Source: Dendrophyllia cribrosa (Eukaryota > Cnidaria > Anthozoa > Scleractinia > Dendrophylliidae). Taken from it: a DNA stretch of 64,000 nt. Within the stretch, counting starts at the first letter, position 1, and each line of letters starts with the position of its first letter. The position numbers and the translations under genes are program-made. The stretch is from contig JAJLRJ010000001.1 of assembly GCA_024195265.1 (NCBI GenBank), positions 2,227,910 through 2,291,909 of the forward strand, in the 5' to 3' direction. Positions 25,115 to 40,100 of this stretch are shown here, in pieces. The notes beneath the pieces are model-generated. The model did no database searches. It was not told the origin of the DNA and saw nothing but the letters and a program-made list of their open reading frames with translations.

Positions 25115-28100
25115 AAATCTTTATTAGTTAGTTATTATAGAGTTTATAATACTGGCCTGCATATCAAAAGAAAATAATTAGAGCAAAAGTCTCCGGATTC
25201 GTCGCGTGTTGGAGTTTACCAAAACGACTTTGTCAACTTAAGTTTGTCGTGTGAAGGTGACCTAACACTCACTGTAGGTGGTATGTCTGTGGCTCTCATG
25301 GCAAGGGAGAGAAGTTTGAGGTGATGGCTCAGGTTTGGCAGAACACTCTCCACGGACTGTGATACCACGTGATCGCTAAGAGACCTCAGTATATCGGTTG
25401 AAAAAGTACTGCAATAAAAAAATAACGTGCGTTTGCAACAGCTTAGTATCTAGGCCTTCTCTCTTGTTTTATTGTCCGCGCAAAGCCTGAAAAGCGAATC
25501 CTGGGGCGGGAGCGCATTATACGTAAAATTCAAAGTGAAGTCTGAAAACACCCTGAAACTAGGTTAGCATCATTTGTCTATCGTATTGTAGGGTACAACA
25601 TAAAAATATTGCATTGTGTATGAATTTATTTTAACTATTTTAACTAATTCAAATCCAATATGGCGACCAACTGATGTTGTTGAACGTTAATGTAAATGAA
25701 GTTTTTCTTATTTCGTTCAATAACGGACAAATTCATTATCTGCAATTTTCTCGACAGTTTATGAAGACACTAAGTCGGATACAGCTTAGAGCTACACAAA
25801 GTTTTACATTTTCCAATCAAGTGTGGTATTTTAACCAAGTAAAATAACTGAAGACTTACCTATCAGGAGTAATGGAGGACACGGAATTCAGCAAATTAAC
25901 TGTGTGCGGTATTAACTGAGGGTGACTAGTGACTATTGCCAACACGAGTCTGCCAAGAAAAACAACAGGATGACATTCATGTCTTTCTGATCCAAGGAAG
26001 GATCACTAAACAGAGTACATTCGAATAAATAATAAATAATTGATTAGGGTGATTTTCAATTGAGTGTCGAAAGTAATTTCGAAATTGCTTTTCGCTAAAA
26101 AAATCTCGCGTCACTTTCTCAACCAATCAGAATTTAAAGCAAACCAATCGTGACTTGCTCGCGCGCGTTTTCCCGCGCTTAGCGCCGGCTACATGTATTT
26201 GTTACGAGTTCTGATTGGTTCATTGGATTGTCTGCATCTGTTGTTATCGGTCTGAGTGATTACTTTCAATTGGTTTTGATTTTACGACACTCAATTGAAA
26301 ACCGCTCTATAGCGACACAGAGCAAACTGTGCGCCACGGTATGGACAAACATCCCATTCCTTGTGGTGCAGCAGTAATCAGCTTCATGCTACAGAAACAA
26401 GCTACTTACTTATAAATTTCTTGTTCGAGTTCTGAGTCCCAGTGGTGTTTGTAGTACCAAAAGACACATCTGAACAGTGCCACAGCAGTCCTTCCACCGA
26501 TACCATGTTGGACTCTACTGAGGAGGGGCGCAAGGCACTGCATCAAGGGTACACCCACAGAGCCTACAGTAACACAAGCAGTTTAGTATTCACATAGAAA
26601 CCATCCTGGCAATACCCTGGGTGCCAGAGGCGCTTCTTGTGTCTCTTGTCTCTTGTATTACAGGCCTCTTTTATCTCTTACACCCAGGGTAAACTGGCAA
26701 TTATTGAAAGCTATGTCTAACCTTTCTATTCCATAGAGTGACACAATAACAATTCTAGAAAAATCCTAAACATTTAAAAAATTCTGATTTGAAAGAGAAC
26801 CCAGTTCTGAATGTGTCCAACACAGAGAAGGTTGGAATACGCTACCACAACGATGGCCTGTATTTGAAAGCAGCTGGCCGGATCAAGTCACAAGCGTCAG
26901 CGAATGTAGAAAAGCCGCAGCATCTGTAACTCCCAAAGCGTTCTTTCAACATCTATAGATTTCACCAGCCAGTCACATCCCGAACATCATCACGCCCGTA
27001 TGCAAATGTTTGTCATAATTACTGGAAACCTTGACCACAATGAACAGGAAATAAATAAAAAAATTTACTAGGCACCTGGCATGTTTAATGTTTCGTGATC
27101 CAAGCAAAGACACAACACTTTAAGTTTATCCACTGTGATATCTGAAAGAACGACAGATTTTGTTAGTGTTATTACCAAGAAGGGTTGATGAATTGGTCAA
27201 TTTGGGCAACTAAGAGCCAATGTTATACCAGCTTTACACTTCATCAAAAAAAGAGGGGGTGGAACTGTGATACTTATATGAAATCTCGTTCCGTTTTTTA
27301 CTACACACGTGAATACTTGGTGTGCATCTATGGCAGTTCTTTAACCCACCATGAGCAGGGACTTGTTGACGTTAACATAATCCATGCCGAGAGGGCCGGA
27401 GAAATTTTCTGTCTTTGCCCAAGTTTGCTGAACTTTCTAATGTAGCTCTGGAGGCTAAAACGACCATTTTAGAATCTTGATATAAAGCTGTTAGTAAAGT
27501 TTTAATTTTGGGCGATCTGATTTTAGTGAGACATAAGCATTTAAAGTTTTCACTTTCGCGGGAAAACGGTGATAAGTTATAATGAAATTGTGGTTAACAA
27601 ATTGATGTCCCGCAGCACTGCAATTTGACAGCCATGTCACAAACTCCGTGTAAAAATTCATTGTTTAAGATTAAGTTGTCGATGCAACAATCAATAATTG
27701 TGTTCTTAGGGCTTTCAGTTCTACCTTTAGCGATGACGTCAAAATACGAGTGTTGAGCAATGTCATAATATCGATATCGGTATCGAAAAAAACAACAAAG
27801 ACAAATATCTGGACTATGAGCAGTCCCTCTTTCCCAGCTTAGTCCGTCGAGCAAGAAACGAAAAAAACATTGGTGAGCGGAAAATGGCCGCGCGAAACTG
27901 AGACGAAACTGGGCGAGACGCTTCGTCCCCAGTTTCGCGCGGCCATTTTCCGCTCGCCAATGTTTTTTCGTTTCTCGCTTGACGGACTAAGTTGAGAAAG
28001 AGGGACTGCTCACAGTCTGAAAACGTATCGGCAAATATCGTACTCTTATCGTAAGCCCACTCTTACGAAGAATAAGACAACAGTCTGTACTCACCTAAAG

Positions 28101-31100
28101 AATCAAACACTGATGGGTAAAAGAAGTTGAACTGTGAGTAATCCAAGCAGTGGGGAACACTTGGTTGTAACTGAAGGGAGTCCTGTGAAAGTAGAAAAAA
28201 CATGGTCTTGTCTTGTATGTGTGTAGTTTCATAATCAGTTTTGTTACGTGTGTATTTGGCCAACGTCTCACAATGCTTCTCCTTTTTAGCAGCAAGAAGC
28301 ACATGATGCATTGTGACCCATTTCGTGTAATATACTGCAAAGGAGACTGTAACTTGGAACCTACCAAATTTCTTGCATTTATCGTAAATTAGGTGGTAGT
28401 GTGTCAACATATGCGGTCTCTATAAACCAGTATTTTTTCACTTGCAGTAAACCGAATGATGGAGCTGATTTAAAAAGTAGTGTTAGCACTTCATTTGTAA
28501 TTAGCTCACCCACTCGACTTCCAGGACACGGTTGTTTAAAAGGTAGATAGCGCTTAATCCACTGATTAAATCTTTATCCAGTAGATAACGCAATTGGTTT
28601 AATTGTTTATGCTAATCTACTGAATAGGGACTTATCTGGTGTGTAGAGTTATCCACTTTTCGAACAACTAGGGCCAGATACGAACTGCTAGCAGTCTACT
28701 TAAATTTTTTTTATGCCACCTTCTCCTTCTAAGTCATTTCTTTTATAAAAAAAAAAAGACGCGTTTGTCGGTGATATTATGCTATCAGGTGTTCAAGGAA
28801 CAAAACAAGAGGACGGAAATAACGTGTACGAGGAAATTTTTGCGGGAGGAAAATTTTGCCGATTGCCAACTGAATTTGTTTTTCAGGAGGACATTTTTGC
28901 TGATCCAGACAGCTAAAATTTCTGCCGGGAGGAAGTGTTTGCGGATTTCTTGTCTAGTATAAATAAAATTCAAGGCAGTATCGATATTAAATTGTAATTT
29001 TACTTCCTGACCGGAGGTTTTTATAGTTCTCATAGTTATGGTTGCTGTTCTAGCGCCAACATGAACATAAACAAGAGAAAACCTGAGTGAATTATTGTAC
29101 GTTCTTGTAAAAACGTATTAGTCGATTATGAAAATGTGAATATATGAAAATCGTACATTTGAACTGCGGATAAACATGAGTGAAATTTGATCCTCGCAGT
29201 GCGCTCTCAACTTAAGCAGTTGAAAAAGCAACCTGAAAAAAATTCAGGCTTGAACGGGATTCGAACCCATGACCTTGCGATGCCGATGCAATGCTCTATC
29301 CACTGAGCTATCAAGCCACATGGATAGATGGTTAATTGCGAGTTCGCAGTTACTGTTGCTGTTACTGTTACTGTTACTGTTACTGTTACTGTTACTGTTA
29401 CTGTTACTGTTACTGTTACCTCATCAGTAGGAAAGTACATAAGCCATTCAAAACACAGCAGGCGCTGTCCTTGAGGAACAGTAGGTTGACTTGACACCAG
29501 CAACATTCTGTAAACGGAAAATGCTAACATGTCACTGCACCATCGGATCCGCCACAACGTTACTTCCGGGAGGTCGTTACTTCAGGGGGTCGCTACTTTC
29601 GGGGGGATCATAACTTCCGGGGGGTCGCTACTTTCGGAGGTCGTTACTTCCGGGGAGTCGTTACTTCCGGGGGGTCGTTACTTTCGGTTGGTCGTTACTT
29701 TTGGAAGGTCGTTACTTCGGCGGGGGGGTTACTTTCGGTTGGTCGTTTCCTTCGGGGTGTCGTTACTTTCGCGGGGTCGTTACTTTCGGAACTTTACGGT
29801 ATGCAATGTGTACTCACCTTTGAAGGAGAAGCAGTTCATCACCTTCCAGAAACAAGTCGTCTAAAAATTTCAGCTGAAAACAAAAAAAAATGCAAAAGAA
29901 GCAAGATCGTCAAGAATTAGGATGAATTCGTATGCGATTGTTCATTATTGGATAGTCCGCAACAGCTGAAAAAATTGGATACCCTCGATAGCTTAGTACA
30001 TGATAAAATTTTGCTATAAATAATATAAAGCAAAGTTAACGTAAAGTCACTTACCTTTAAAAGTAACAAGATATGGAACACAGACAGATTAGTGGTGGAT
30101 ACCCAAGTGATAAACTGAGATTTAAATGTCTAAAAATGAAAAAAAAAGATAGTCAAACTTAACTAGTTTGCTAAGGTTACAAATTGCGCTTTTGATAGCG
30201 TTTTTCAGGATCTTGAACTCCTTAAGTTCATTCACCGATCTTATTTTATGCGGTAAAGTATTGAAGGCACGCAACACCATTGAACCTAAGGCTACCTGGG
30301 TACTTGGTAGTTTTTGCTAAATGACTGACAAAGTTATACATCAAATATGAGTAAAAGACGCATTTTATAGCACAATTTCTAAATGTTAAGTTCAACTACC
30401 ATTCAACCTAAGAATGTGACTAGAAGGGGAGCTAACCATTTGTCAGAACGGGCCAACTTGACTGGTCAATACATGTACATCGTGTGCACCATTTTGATGG
30501 ACTTGTGGGAACAGGTCTTCATAAAGGCGCATTTTATTTACAGCCAGCTAGTTCTAGCAAATGATAAGTTCCAGTGCCCAAGGACACACCACAACATTGG
30601 GGACTACCTCGGTCCCCTCAAGCTCTTTCTGAACGGTGATGTGTGTTTTTTAACATCCTATATTAGTTTTAGTATGACAAGGTGTAGAAGACAAGACCGA
30701 CTCTGCTCAATGTCACCCAATTCACCGTATGGTATGACACGATCATCTGAACTGAGACAAGATTTTCAACACAGCCAAGAGATTTGTGGATTATTTACAA
30801 AATATCCACAACTTAGTGGAAAGAGGAAGAGAGTATCAGACTTGGACCTGAGTTTACAAATGAAATCATGTTCAACTTACGTTTGGTGAAAGTTCTGCAA
30901 GTTTAACACATTGCATGAGCTGAAATCAAAATCAAATGTTTTTTGTTTCAAACTACCACGTTTTCTTGCATCAACACAATAATTATTGACTAGCAGTAAT
31001 CGGAGATTATGGAGACGAGTTCGAAGCTTTCCGGCGGAAATGAGCCCCTAAAAAAAGGAATAGGGGCGGCCATTTGGAAGAACGGACACCAAAAAATCTC

Positions 31101-34100
31101 AAATTTTACTGCATGCAAGGCACAGGGCAACCAACACGAAATTAGGATTGCGTTCTTCGAATGCAACTATGTCTGGGTCCCTTTAGATTTCTTTGTTGTT
31201 GCTCTATCTACAAATCATTAACTTTTTTTAATAAAATCTTTGCTTTGATGGTGATGTAATGACATTTTCAACATTCCCTACTCTTAAGTTGAGTCTCGGA
31301 TGATCATTGTTCAATGATCATTGCCATCAATCATTTGTAAATCTTCACTCCAGTTCCTTAGATCTTTGTTTTATCAATAGCAATCTTGCCATCTCTGAGT
31401 TCCTTTAAAATACCCATGGATATGGAGGTTCAATGTCATAAAATTATAGATACTTGTAGATATCAACATACTTGGCACATGATATGGAATACACCAGTAG
31501 TGTTAAGAAAACCAATGTTGTCCATTAAAAAGGAAATTGTCCTTTTCAGTTCTGTGGTGTCCACATTCTCAGGTAAACTTGACGACTTGGAGCTGAAAGC
31601 TTTGGCCTGTAGAAAACAAAAACAATTCCAATAACAATTCTGTTACTAGATCAAGGGATCTTTGTTGAGTCAACTTAGTCCTCTAATTAAAATATGTAAT
31701 GCATGACATAAACACAGTACATTGTGTATTGATGTACTTAATGGATAAGCATCATGTATTAAAATGTCTCACCTGAATGGTAACTGGTAAACATTGTTTT
31801 GTGGCTTCTTTGGGTAGGTATAGTGGCTTATATGATAAAAAAAAATTAAAATGTCATTAAAAGGTAAACAAACAAATAAGCTCATGTCCGGTCCAGTGAA
31901 TTAAATGAACTATGAACATTGCAAGTGTCCCAGAATCAATGAAATTCTGTCCCCAGCATTTTGTTACAATAGGTTTCAAACAGTTTGACAGCTAGTTCAT
32001 TGATATTTTTGCCTCGCTAAAACACTTTAGTCTTTTGATCTACTCTCCCTAGAGAAGATCCCTACCTTCAAGGGTTCTGTGCGACTTGTGAGTAAGTTAT
32101 TGAGACAGCTGTCATCTAACCTTAAGTTAAAAAAAAATTGTGTTCAGTAAAAATTTATTGCGTCGACGAAGGAGACGCCTCCTAATCTTGTCGGCTAGGC
32201 GGAACGAATCGAGAAAAGTGTCGGTACCAAATCTGCGCCATCTTGAAACGTCACAATAGTATCCAGCATGTTTAGCGCGTCGTCTAGGCGGAACGAATCG
32301 AGAAAAGTGTCGGTACCAAATCTGCGCCATCTTGAAATGTCACAATAGTATCCAGCATTCCCAGCGCGTGGAAATCAGGCATCATCCTGGGGAGCTGGGG
32401 TTCCGAAATGTCACATGTGAATAATCTATTTGTCTTGACTTAGTTTCGGATATTTTCCCGATTTTGGAATCGTACGGCTCAATATTTCAATGCCAACTAA
32501 AAGTACGCAGTGGAAAAATTGGACGAAGGTTCTTCTCCGGACCAAGTAAGTTGTTGAGTCTCTTTGGAATCAAGCAAGAAGTTATCGGATTTTCCTCGCT
32601 ACCGTTCTGGTATGTTTTGAATGTTCTATCTTGATTTTGCTGTGGTTCTCTGCCTGATTTGGGAAGCTTTCACCTAAATACCGACGTCGTTCTTCGCGTT
32701 GTTCTACGGTACGGTGCAATTCGCTGTATGTCTTGTAGCAATACTTCACTGACCAGCCGCGCCAGGCGACTGAGATTAACTTTACAGTGCTCGAAATTGC
32801 GCCTGTATCGGGCGCATTTGCGACTAAAGATTTCGCAGTTTTGTGACTAAAATTTGTCCAGCTAATAAAGGAATTATATTCAACAGTCTTGTGTCTTCCT
32901 TGCAACTGTTAGTTGTAATTTTATCGGAAAAATCCTGCGAAATTCACATTGAATGTTGCGTGACTTAATCGTCGATTTCATGCTCCATTATTAAACGCGG
33001 TGTCCAAGAAATTTATCACGGGAGCACTTTTTCAGGCTTTCTCAGAAATTTCTCATTTCCGGTTCCGGTATAAGTACATGTACTGAGGAGTATGATTTCA
33101 GAATCGGAGAAATAACCGAAATGAAATCAAGACAAATATACTATTTATATGTCGGGAAAATCTGAGACCTTTCGGAGTACACAGCACGGCAGGATTTTGC
33201 CCGATCCCACGGCGATAGCGTGAATTTGTTTGATGTCGGCCCGACGTTTTTGCCTGCGTGACATATCTCGCGACATATCCCTTTTAAACAGTGGCTGAAT
33301 TAATTCATGAAACTGAGGTACTAGGTCAAGACGAGATGCCACGGGATAAGGAGACGCACTATAATCTATGATTACTACTAGTAATAAATCAATAAATCCA
33401 TGTTTATCGTATGTTCTTACATATTAGCAGTTTCTTGCAACAAATGTTCTATGGCATGATGCAGAACAGTCACAAACAAAACCTGAAACAAGAACATTGT
33501 AAAACATTATTGGTAACTTGTAGTTGTATGTTGAAGTTACAGCTTCACAGCACAGAAAATGAGTTAACTACTGCAAATGTTTTACCATATAGCTCTGAAA
33601 GATAGGACTGTTCTCAGCAGCACATTTAGCATAGAGATGATCCAACTTAGCATGAAGGAGCCCCTTGGTAAAAAGAAGACATGGTTATGAATAAATGCTT
33701 TCCTCTTTATTTGCATCATCACTTGCAATCCTGAAAAAGACCTACTTAAACAAGATTATTAGTTAACAAAATTGCATTTAACAAGTAGATCCATGTGCAT
33801 CCCCAGCCCAAAAGTAGCAATCTTGGAAAGCACCACACTACATCCAACACAAATCCATCACATTACAACTGAACCAGACTTCCCACACATGATAGACATA
33901 ATAATGTAGATGCCAGACATAGTCAACTCCACTTACATTAAGGACTGCAGAGACCCTTACCTATCCCACCTACATGTATTACTACTGACAAAGTCATGTT
34001 AAAGGCAGTACCATACCGGATATGACATTTCCAATTCCCAAAGGCATTCACATGCAGTTTTCCTCACAAGCAAGTTGAAAGGATTATTGACCTGTGTGAC

Positions 34101-37100
34101 AAGAAATCAAATCCAACCCAGTTTAGGAGGATGAATAGTACATAGTGTGCAATTATTATACCACAGAAGTTAACTGTACAATAACAATAATATTGGTAAA
34201 TAATAATAGTATAATTGAACACCACCTTTTGACCACACCATGATTAATACGACCACCTCTTTATTAAGACCATTTTTATAGGCACAAAAAAAACCAGCTC
34301 ATTCCAGCCATCCTTTTAAGACACCACATTTTTATGACTCAACAGTGGTCATGGATGTACTAAGGGAGTTCCACTGTTACCAAATGTATATAATAACCTT
34401 ATTTATTTTTAAACTGTGATGATATTATAAATAATTTATAACTAAAAATGTTTTGACTAGTACTTCTAAAATGATTGTAGCAAGAAAACCAGCAAAATCA
34501 TAATAATAAAATATTATGATTGAAGGAACACTCTTAATTAATAATTATAATTATATTATTATTGAAGACTGTTCCTTAAATCATAATAATTATGATTATT
34601 GATTAAGACTGTTGCTTAAATCATAATAATTAGGATTATTGATTAAGACTGTTCCTTAAATCATAATAATTCTGATTATTGATTAAGACTGTTGCTTAAA
34701 TCATAATAATTGGGATTATTGATTAAGACTGTTCCTTAAATCATAATAATTATGATTATTGATTAAGACTGTTAATCCAGTCATGATCATTGACCCACCA
34801 TTTCTATGATATCTGTAAGAACTCCAGCAAAATCCACAAAAACATCTTGACTTGCTTCCTGTCATTTATTATAGTAAAATTGAAAGTCACAAAATGATAT
34901 AATATAATATACATGTATGTACATAATAAGCAGCACATTAAGTTAAGTTTTAACCCATTCACTCCCAGAGTCAATTATGGAGACATGTTGTGTAGTTCTA
35001 ACATTTGAGTGTGTCAACGAAATCCTATGCTGTGACCATTCAAATGAAACCTCTTTGGCAGTACTTTTGCAAGGTATTACAGTATTTGTATTTCAGTATT
35101 TTACGAAAATAATGGAATTTGGGATTTTTCTTGAATTTTGATGTTTGGCACTCTTGGGAGTTAAACGAAGGGCTTAAAAGATAAAACTATAGCATGATTC
35201 AGGCCTTGAAAAAAAAAAACTTGAATTCCAGCTTGCCCTTTGGACAAACAACTCTCAAATTTTACCTGCCTCATGACAGTTACATGTACGTGCTTGCCAA
35301 AATTTACTTTTTTTGCTTTAAAATCGGCAGACAGCTTGGTGGGCCTTGCCCATCCAGCAAGTATGACAAGAAAAGTTACTTGCCCCACAGGAAAAACTAC
35401 TTGTCCCAGACGACTGGACAGGACTTTTTTCAAGCCCTCATGATTGATGTGACTGTGTCAAAACCAGCTTACTTAAAGTGTTACGGCAGTTTATCTTTTA
35501 ACATACCACTGTTTCTGAAGAAACCAGGATGACAGTTCCTGTTACCAATATCTAGAACAGAGAACAAAACTCAAATACATGAATAAATCTTTCTACCAAA
35601 ATATTGAAGCTCTGAGGATGATCATTGCTGGTAAAGAAATATTCAGTTCAAATAATGCACCTGACTGAGAAAAATCTGTGATAAATATCCAGAGGAATGG
35701 ACAAACACATCCTTCTTTGAGCTGGTGGCTTGTTCCACCCTGAAAACACAAAACACAGGATAATATACTCCATGGCACTTTAGATCCACACATACATACA
35801 AGATAGGGGTGTAAAGAATTTTCATGCAAGATTGAAGAGTAGGAGGTCATAGGTTCAAATACTGACTTAAAACCAACCGGGGTCTTTAAACAACTGGTAG
35901 GATTATGCTGGTTGTGCACAAATGCCCTCAGCTCAGATGATGGTATCTTTGGAGAGCAATTTTAAGCTGTTGGCCCTGTCTCAGCATATACCTTTTTAGC
36001 AGACATTGAAAAACCAACAACTTTGTTTGAATAGAGTAGGGGATATAGTCACCGGTGTTATGGTGTGTTCTGTTCACATTTGTGAAGGAGGGTGGGGAAT
36101 TGAGATCACAAATGAACCTATATTTGGCTCCCATTAACGCGCGCCTTGGCATGCTGAAGTCCAATCTCAACTATGAGTTGAATTGGTACATTGTAAGTGT
36201 TGCTACATGTAAAAACACAATATAATTATTTATATAATGGTATACATGTACTGTACTGTTCAATAAACTTGTTTTGAAATTTACCTTGGGACATTTGTAG
36301 AAAGGAACATGTTTGATGTCTGCAATGGAAGGTATTATTTTTATTAATGTTTACTTTCAATATTATTATTGTATGGAAATTATGGCTACCCTATTTTTTA
36401 TAAAAAATAAAGCAGAAATGTAACAGCCCCTCAAATTTCAACCTTAGTGGGGTGTGGTATAATTTAAATATCAATCATTATAACAAACACTGTAACCTAC
36501 CTGACCTAGGTGAGCTTCAAGCATGTTTTTAAAGGGATGAATAAACATTTCCTTCAGTGAGCCAACTGCACATTCTACACTGTAATTTGATTGAAAATAA
36601 AACAGTCTTGGGCTAAGACAGCAAATTATGCATGTGCACCAATCATGATTTCATTATAATGTAAATTAGCCAAGCGTTCATACACAAACATAGATGTTTG
36701 TCTGAAACTAGGATAACTAGGGATATGTTACATGTTACATTTACTTTGAAATCATAAAATATGTTCAAAGAAATGTGCTCTCCTTGATTGATTGATTTAA
36801 TTAAAATAGTAAATTATATTACCATAATGGCGCCACGCCTATGTCATTTACACGTCAATATAATATTGTCAATGTCGCACATGAGATACAGTATATAATT
36901 AATGCACATGTACAGCCTACATCATGCCTGGTGCATTGTAAAATGAAAATAGAAAGTATTCCTTGTCCATTGCTAAGTTAAATAAAATATTAGCACTAGA
37001 AAGCAGGCTCAGGTTTGGGATCCCAAATGTGAGCCTTGCAGACTAAAGTTAAGGGTACCACAGGCTTCCCAAGCTCAAAATTCGTCTTTCTGATGTGTTT

Positions 37101-40100
37101 TTATCTCCTGTAAGTTAATTTTTAACTTACAGGAGTATAATGTGGTCTAACATGCATTCTTTGTGCATTTTTGTTAGCAAAATTTTTGTTAGATACTATT
37201 AATAGACTTTTTAGTGAATTTGTGGGGACATTCTTGTTGCATTTTTGTTAGCACATTTTTGTTAGATGCTATCAATAAGAACACAAGAGTCGAGTGGGAT
37301 ATTTTTTGAAAGCTGTTTAGCGAGCGCACGATTGTGGCCTGACAAAGCCATATATTCATAGGTTGATTTAGTTAACTGAGATTTTAGAGAACGTTAGAAG
37401 AGAGAGCAATTTATTTGGCCGTATTTTATCAAAAATTCAAGCTCTCGCTATTTCAATAATTTCAATACAGTGGTTTCTTGACTTGACCTTAATCTAAAAA
37501 TATATGCGTGTTAAATTTCATATACACGCAGTTTTGAAAAATGCCTCGGTATATATATTTTTTCAGTTAGGTAACATTCTGTTTAATGTCTCTCGTGCAT
37601 AGCAATGATTTTTAAGGCGTACGATTACGAATTCTATGTTTTTTTGGGAACATGTTGCTTGAAGCATGTAGGTAATTGTATCGAGCGTCAAAACGTGTTA
37701 CGTAAATGTAATCTTATCTTGACCTAATGTAGACTTTGGTCAGATATTTGGCACGCTGAAGCGCGCTTGGCTAACATCCGGGGCTAACATCCTTTGGGAT
37801 TGTCAAACTGTCAAACTAGTTGCTTCAGGACATTTGGTATTATTTATAGCACTACGTCCTAAAGAAAGGGAAAAGAGAGTTTGAGGTACGCATTTACAAT
37901 GATGTTTTGTTGGTCGGGCTTAGCAAAGCAGCCCGACCTATAAATTGGCCGTGTGTCCCTTTTTCCGGGGGGGGGGGGGGGGGGGGGGGGGTAGTTTTAT
38001 TGTAAGGTATATAGGTATGTGTGGCTGTGAAGGGTATGGTTTTGTATAGGGTAAGGGTTTTAGAGTCCCAGCGGCACATGCTCCCCAAAAAATATATAGA
38101 GTATCTCCCCCAGTTTTAAGTTTGGCGAGATTTTCAAGTGGTTAGTAACCTGCGGGCAAGTTTTTCTGTTTCAAGTGTTTTTGAGATTAAGAATAGATGA
38201 ATTTCTATGAATTAATTATAAGGCTGGCGCTTTCTCGAATGACTTCACATTATTTTATATCGTGGTGTAGCGTTTATGGAAGTGTTGAAAAATCCATTTG
38301 AAGTCCACAGATCGGTTTAATTTTCCATACTGAGTTTGAAGTCAAAGACATTGCTTCGCGTATTGACCGTATTCACAGATAAAAATGACCACAAAGTGAC
38401 GTCATATCACTTGACATAACCAGAACTTCAAGGTCATAAAAGATAGCAAACTCTACTATTTGTGAAACCGGGCTTTAAGCGTACATAAGAAATAAAGAAT
38501 TCGAAGCATAGCCCCAATAATGTAACTGCTCCACAATCGAAGAATCCATTGACTGTTTTACATTCTTCATTACTGGTGGCGTTACGTCAACGAGTTTTAA
38601 AATGCTTATTCTTCTGGACAAGAGATTAAAGATAAGAAATATGATCCTAGGAAGTTAAGATATTGTTCTAGAAAATTCTAGAAAGTTTTGCTTTTAACCC
38701 ATTGACACCTGAGGATTTTTACGTTTTTGAGTGATTTTCTGCATACACACGCCCCATAGGATTTCGTGACTTCATATTTGGAGTTACCATTGAAAGTGCT
38801 GCTGTTCTAAAACACTGAAGGCTCGAGTTTACTGGAAACGTCATTGTGACGATCTCATTTTGCTTGGTTGATTTGCAATAAAGGGTCCAATATGAATTAT
38901 CTACGATTTTTGGTAAGTTCACAGCCATTTTTCATCTTTAGTAGCTGCCTGGTGAGCATCGTTAAGCTTGGAGGTAGTTCAGAGTCCACTTCTCAATGAA
39001 GCGAGTTAGGTGTTGTACTTCGTTTACGAATTTGGCTCGTTGCTCGTTGAACTGGAAAAATGGCCGCCTGGAAACGAAGTAGCTTTGGGACTCGACTCTG
39101 GATGAATTTCTCGACCTACCGCGGCATATTTTGGAAGTTGCGACCACAGGAGAACACAACAAGCGCGAAATTTCGGCGGTGGGTCAGAGTGGCTGTGGAC
39201 TTAGTATATATATGAAAATTTTGACTTTTGGGTTTGCCACGATGATTTGAATAAAAACTAAAGGCAAAAACGTGATTTTTGTTGTTTTTCTATGACGTTA
39301 AAAACGGTAATTTTTGTTATTGTCCAAATTCAAACGCTGATATTCTGCAAAAATCGCTGACTTTTTTGTGTTTATTGGGTATCTCAATTTGAAAGACTTT
39401 CTAGTCAATGCTCACAACTGCTAGTTAAGGCAATGTTCGCACGATTGAGAAAGTTACAATTTTTTAATGCAGTGGAGTCTTGTACGGGCGGTTACGGGCG
39501 GTTCAGGTGTCAATGGGTTAATATATCGACTTATCTCAAATTTAATCGCCGATTCTTCTCAATACCCGTGTTTTTAATAGCCGACATCACTGCTTGTTTT
39601 AAATTGTATAATGCAAAGAAAATCAGTGATCAGTCTCGATCAGGAAAAGGCTTTCGATCGCGTGAATTACGATTTCTTACAACGCGTGCTACATCGCTTT
39701 AACCTGGGACCGCATTTCCGGCGATGGGTTAATTTAAAGTTATTTACACAGACATAACTAAAGTTGTCACGAACAACGGTTGGTTTTCGCCAGCGTTTGT
39801 TCTTGAAGGGGGAGTTAGACAGGGCTATCCTTTGTCGCCTCTCATTGTAGCCGAGACTTTAGGCCATTAGCAAGCTATTCGCCGGGAACCGAGCATTGAG
39901 GGAATTCAAATCCCAGGCTCGAATAACAAACAGAGCAAAGTGTCACAGTATGACGATGACACCACACTAATCCTTGCTAATGACTTTTCTGTTTTAAAAT
40001 AGCTTTCCCAAGTAGGTTTACGAGGTATTTGTCCCTTGCTATAGATCACTGTTAGGATGTGACAAGTCGCAATTATCTATCTACTTTGCTCGATAATATT

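Noticed and set aside
29245..29317. tRNA gene on the minus strand
   Set aside because: The acceptor, D and T arms look right, but the anticodon loop lacks the invariant T and has a stem mismatch, and the unit continues into a SINE tail (TGAATTTTTTTCAGG).
30383..30889. 168-codon plus-strand ORF
   Set aside because: It overlaps AP5B1 exon 13 on the other strand, has no recognisable domain, and contains a repeat-derived RTHHNIGDY motif also present near 36060 on the minus strand.
32582..32905. 107-codon minus-strand ORF (KLISVAWRGWSVKYCYKTYSE...)
   Set aside because: No splice continuity with AP5B1 exons 9 and 10, no domain recognised; possibly a repeat fragment.
35593..35760. Candidate AP5B1 exon (VEQATSSKKDVFVHSSGYL...) with good acceptor at 35740
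   Set aside because: Exon 4 (36501) joins exon 5 (35551) in phase with continuous family similarity. Including this segment breaks phase and adds residues absent from AP5B1. It could be a cryptic or alternative exon.
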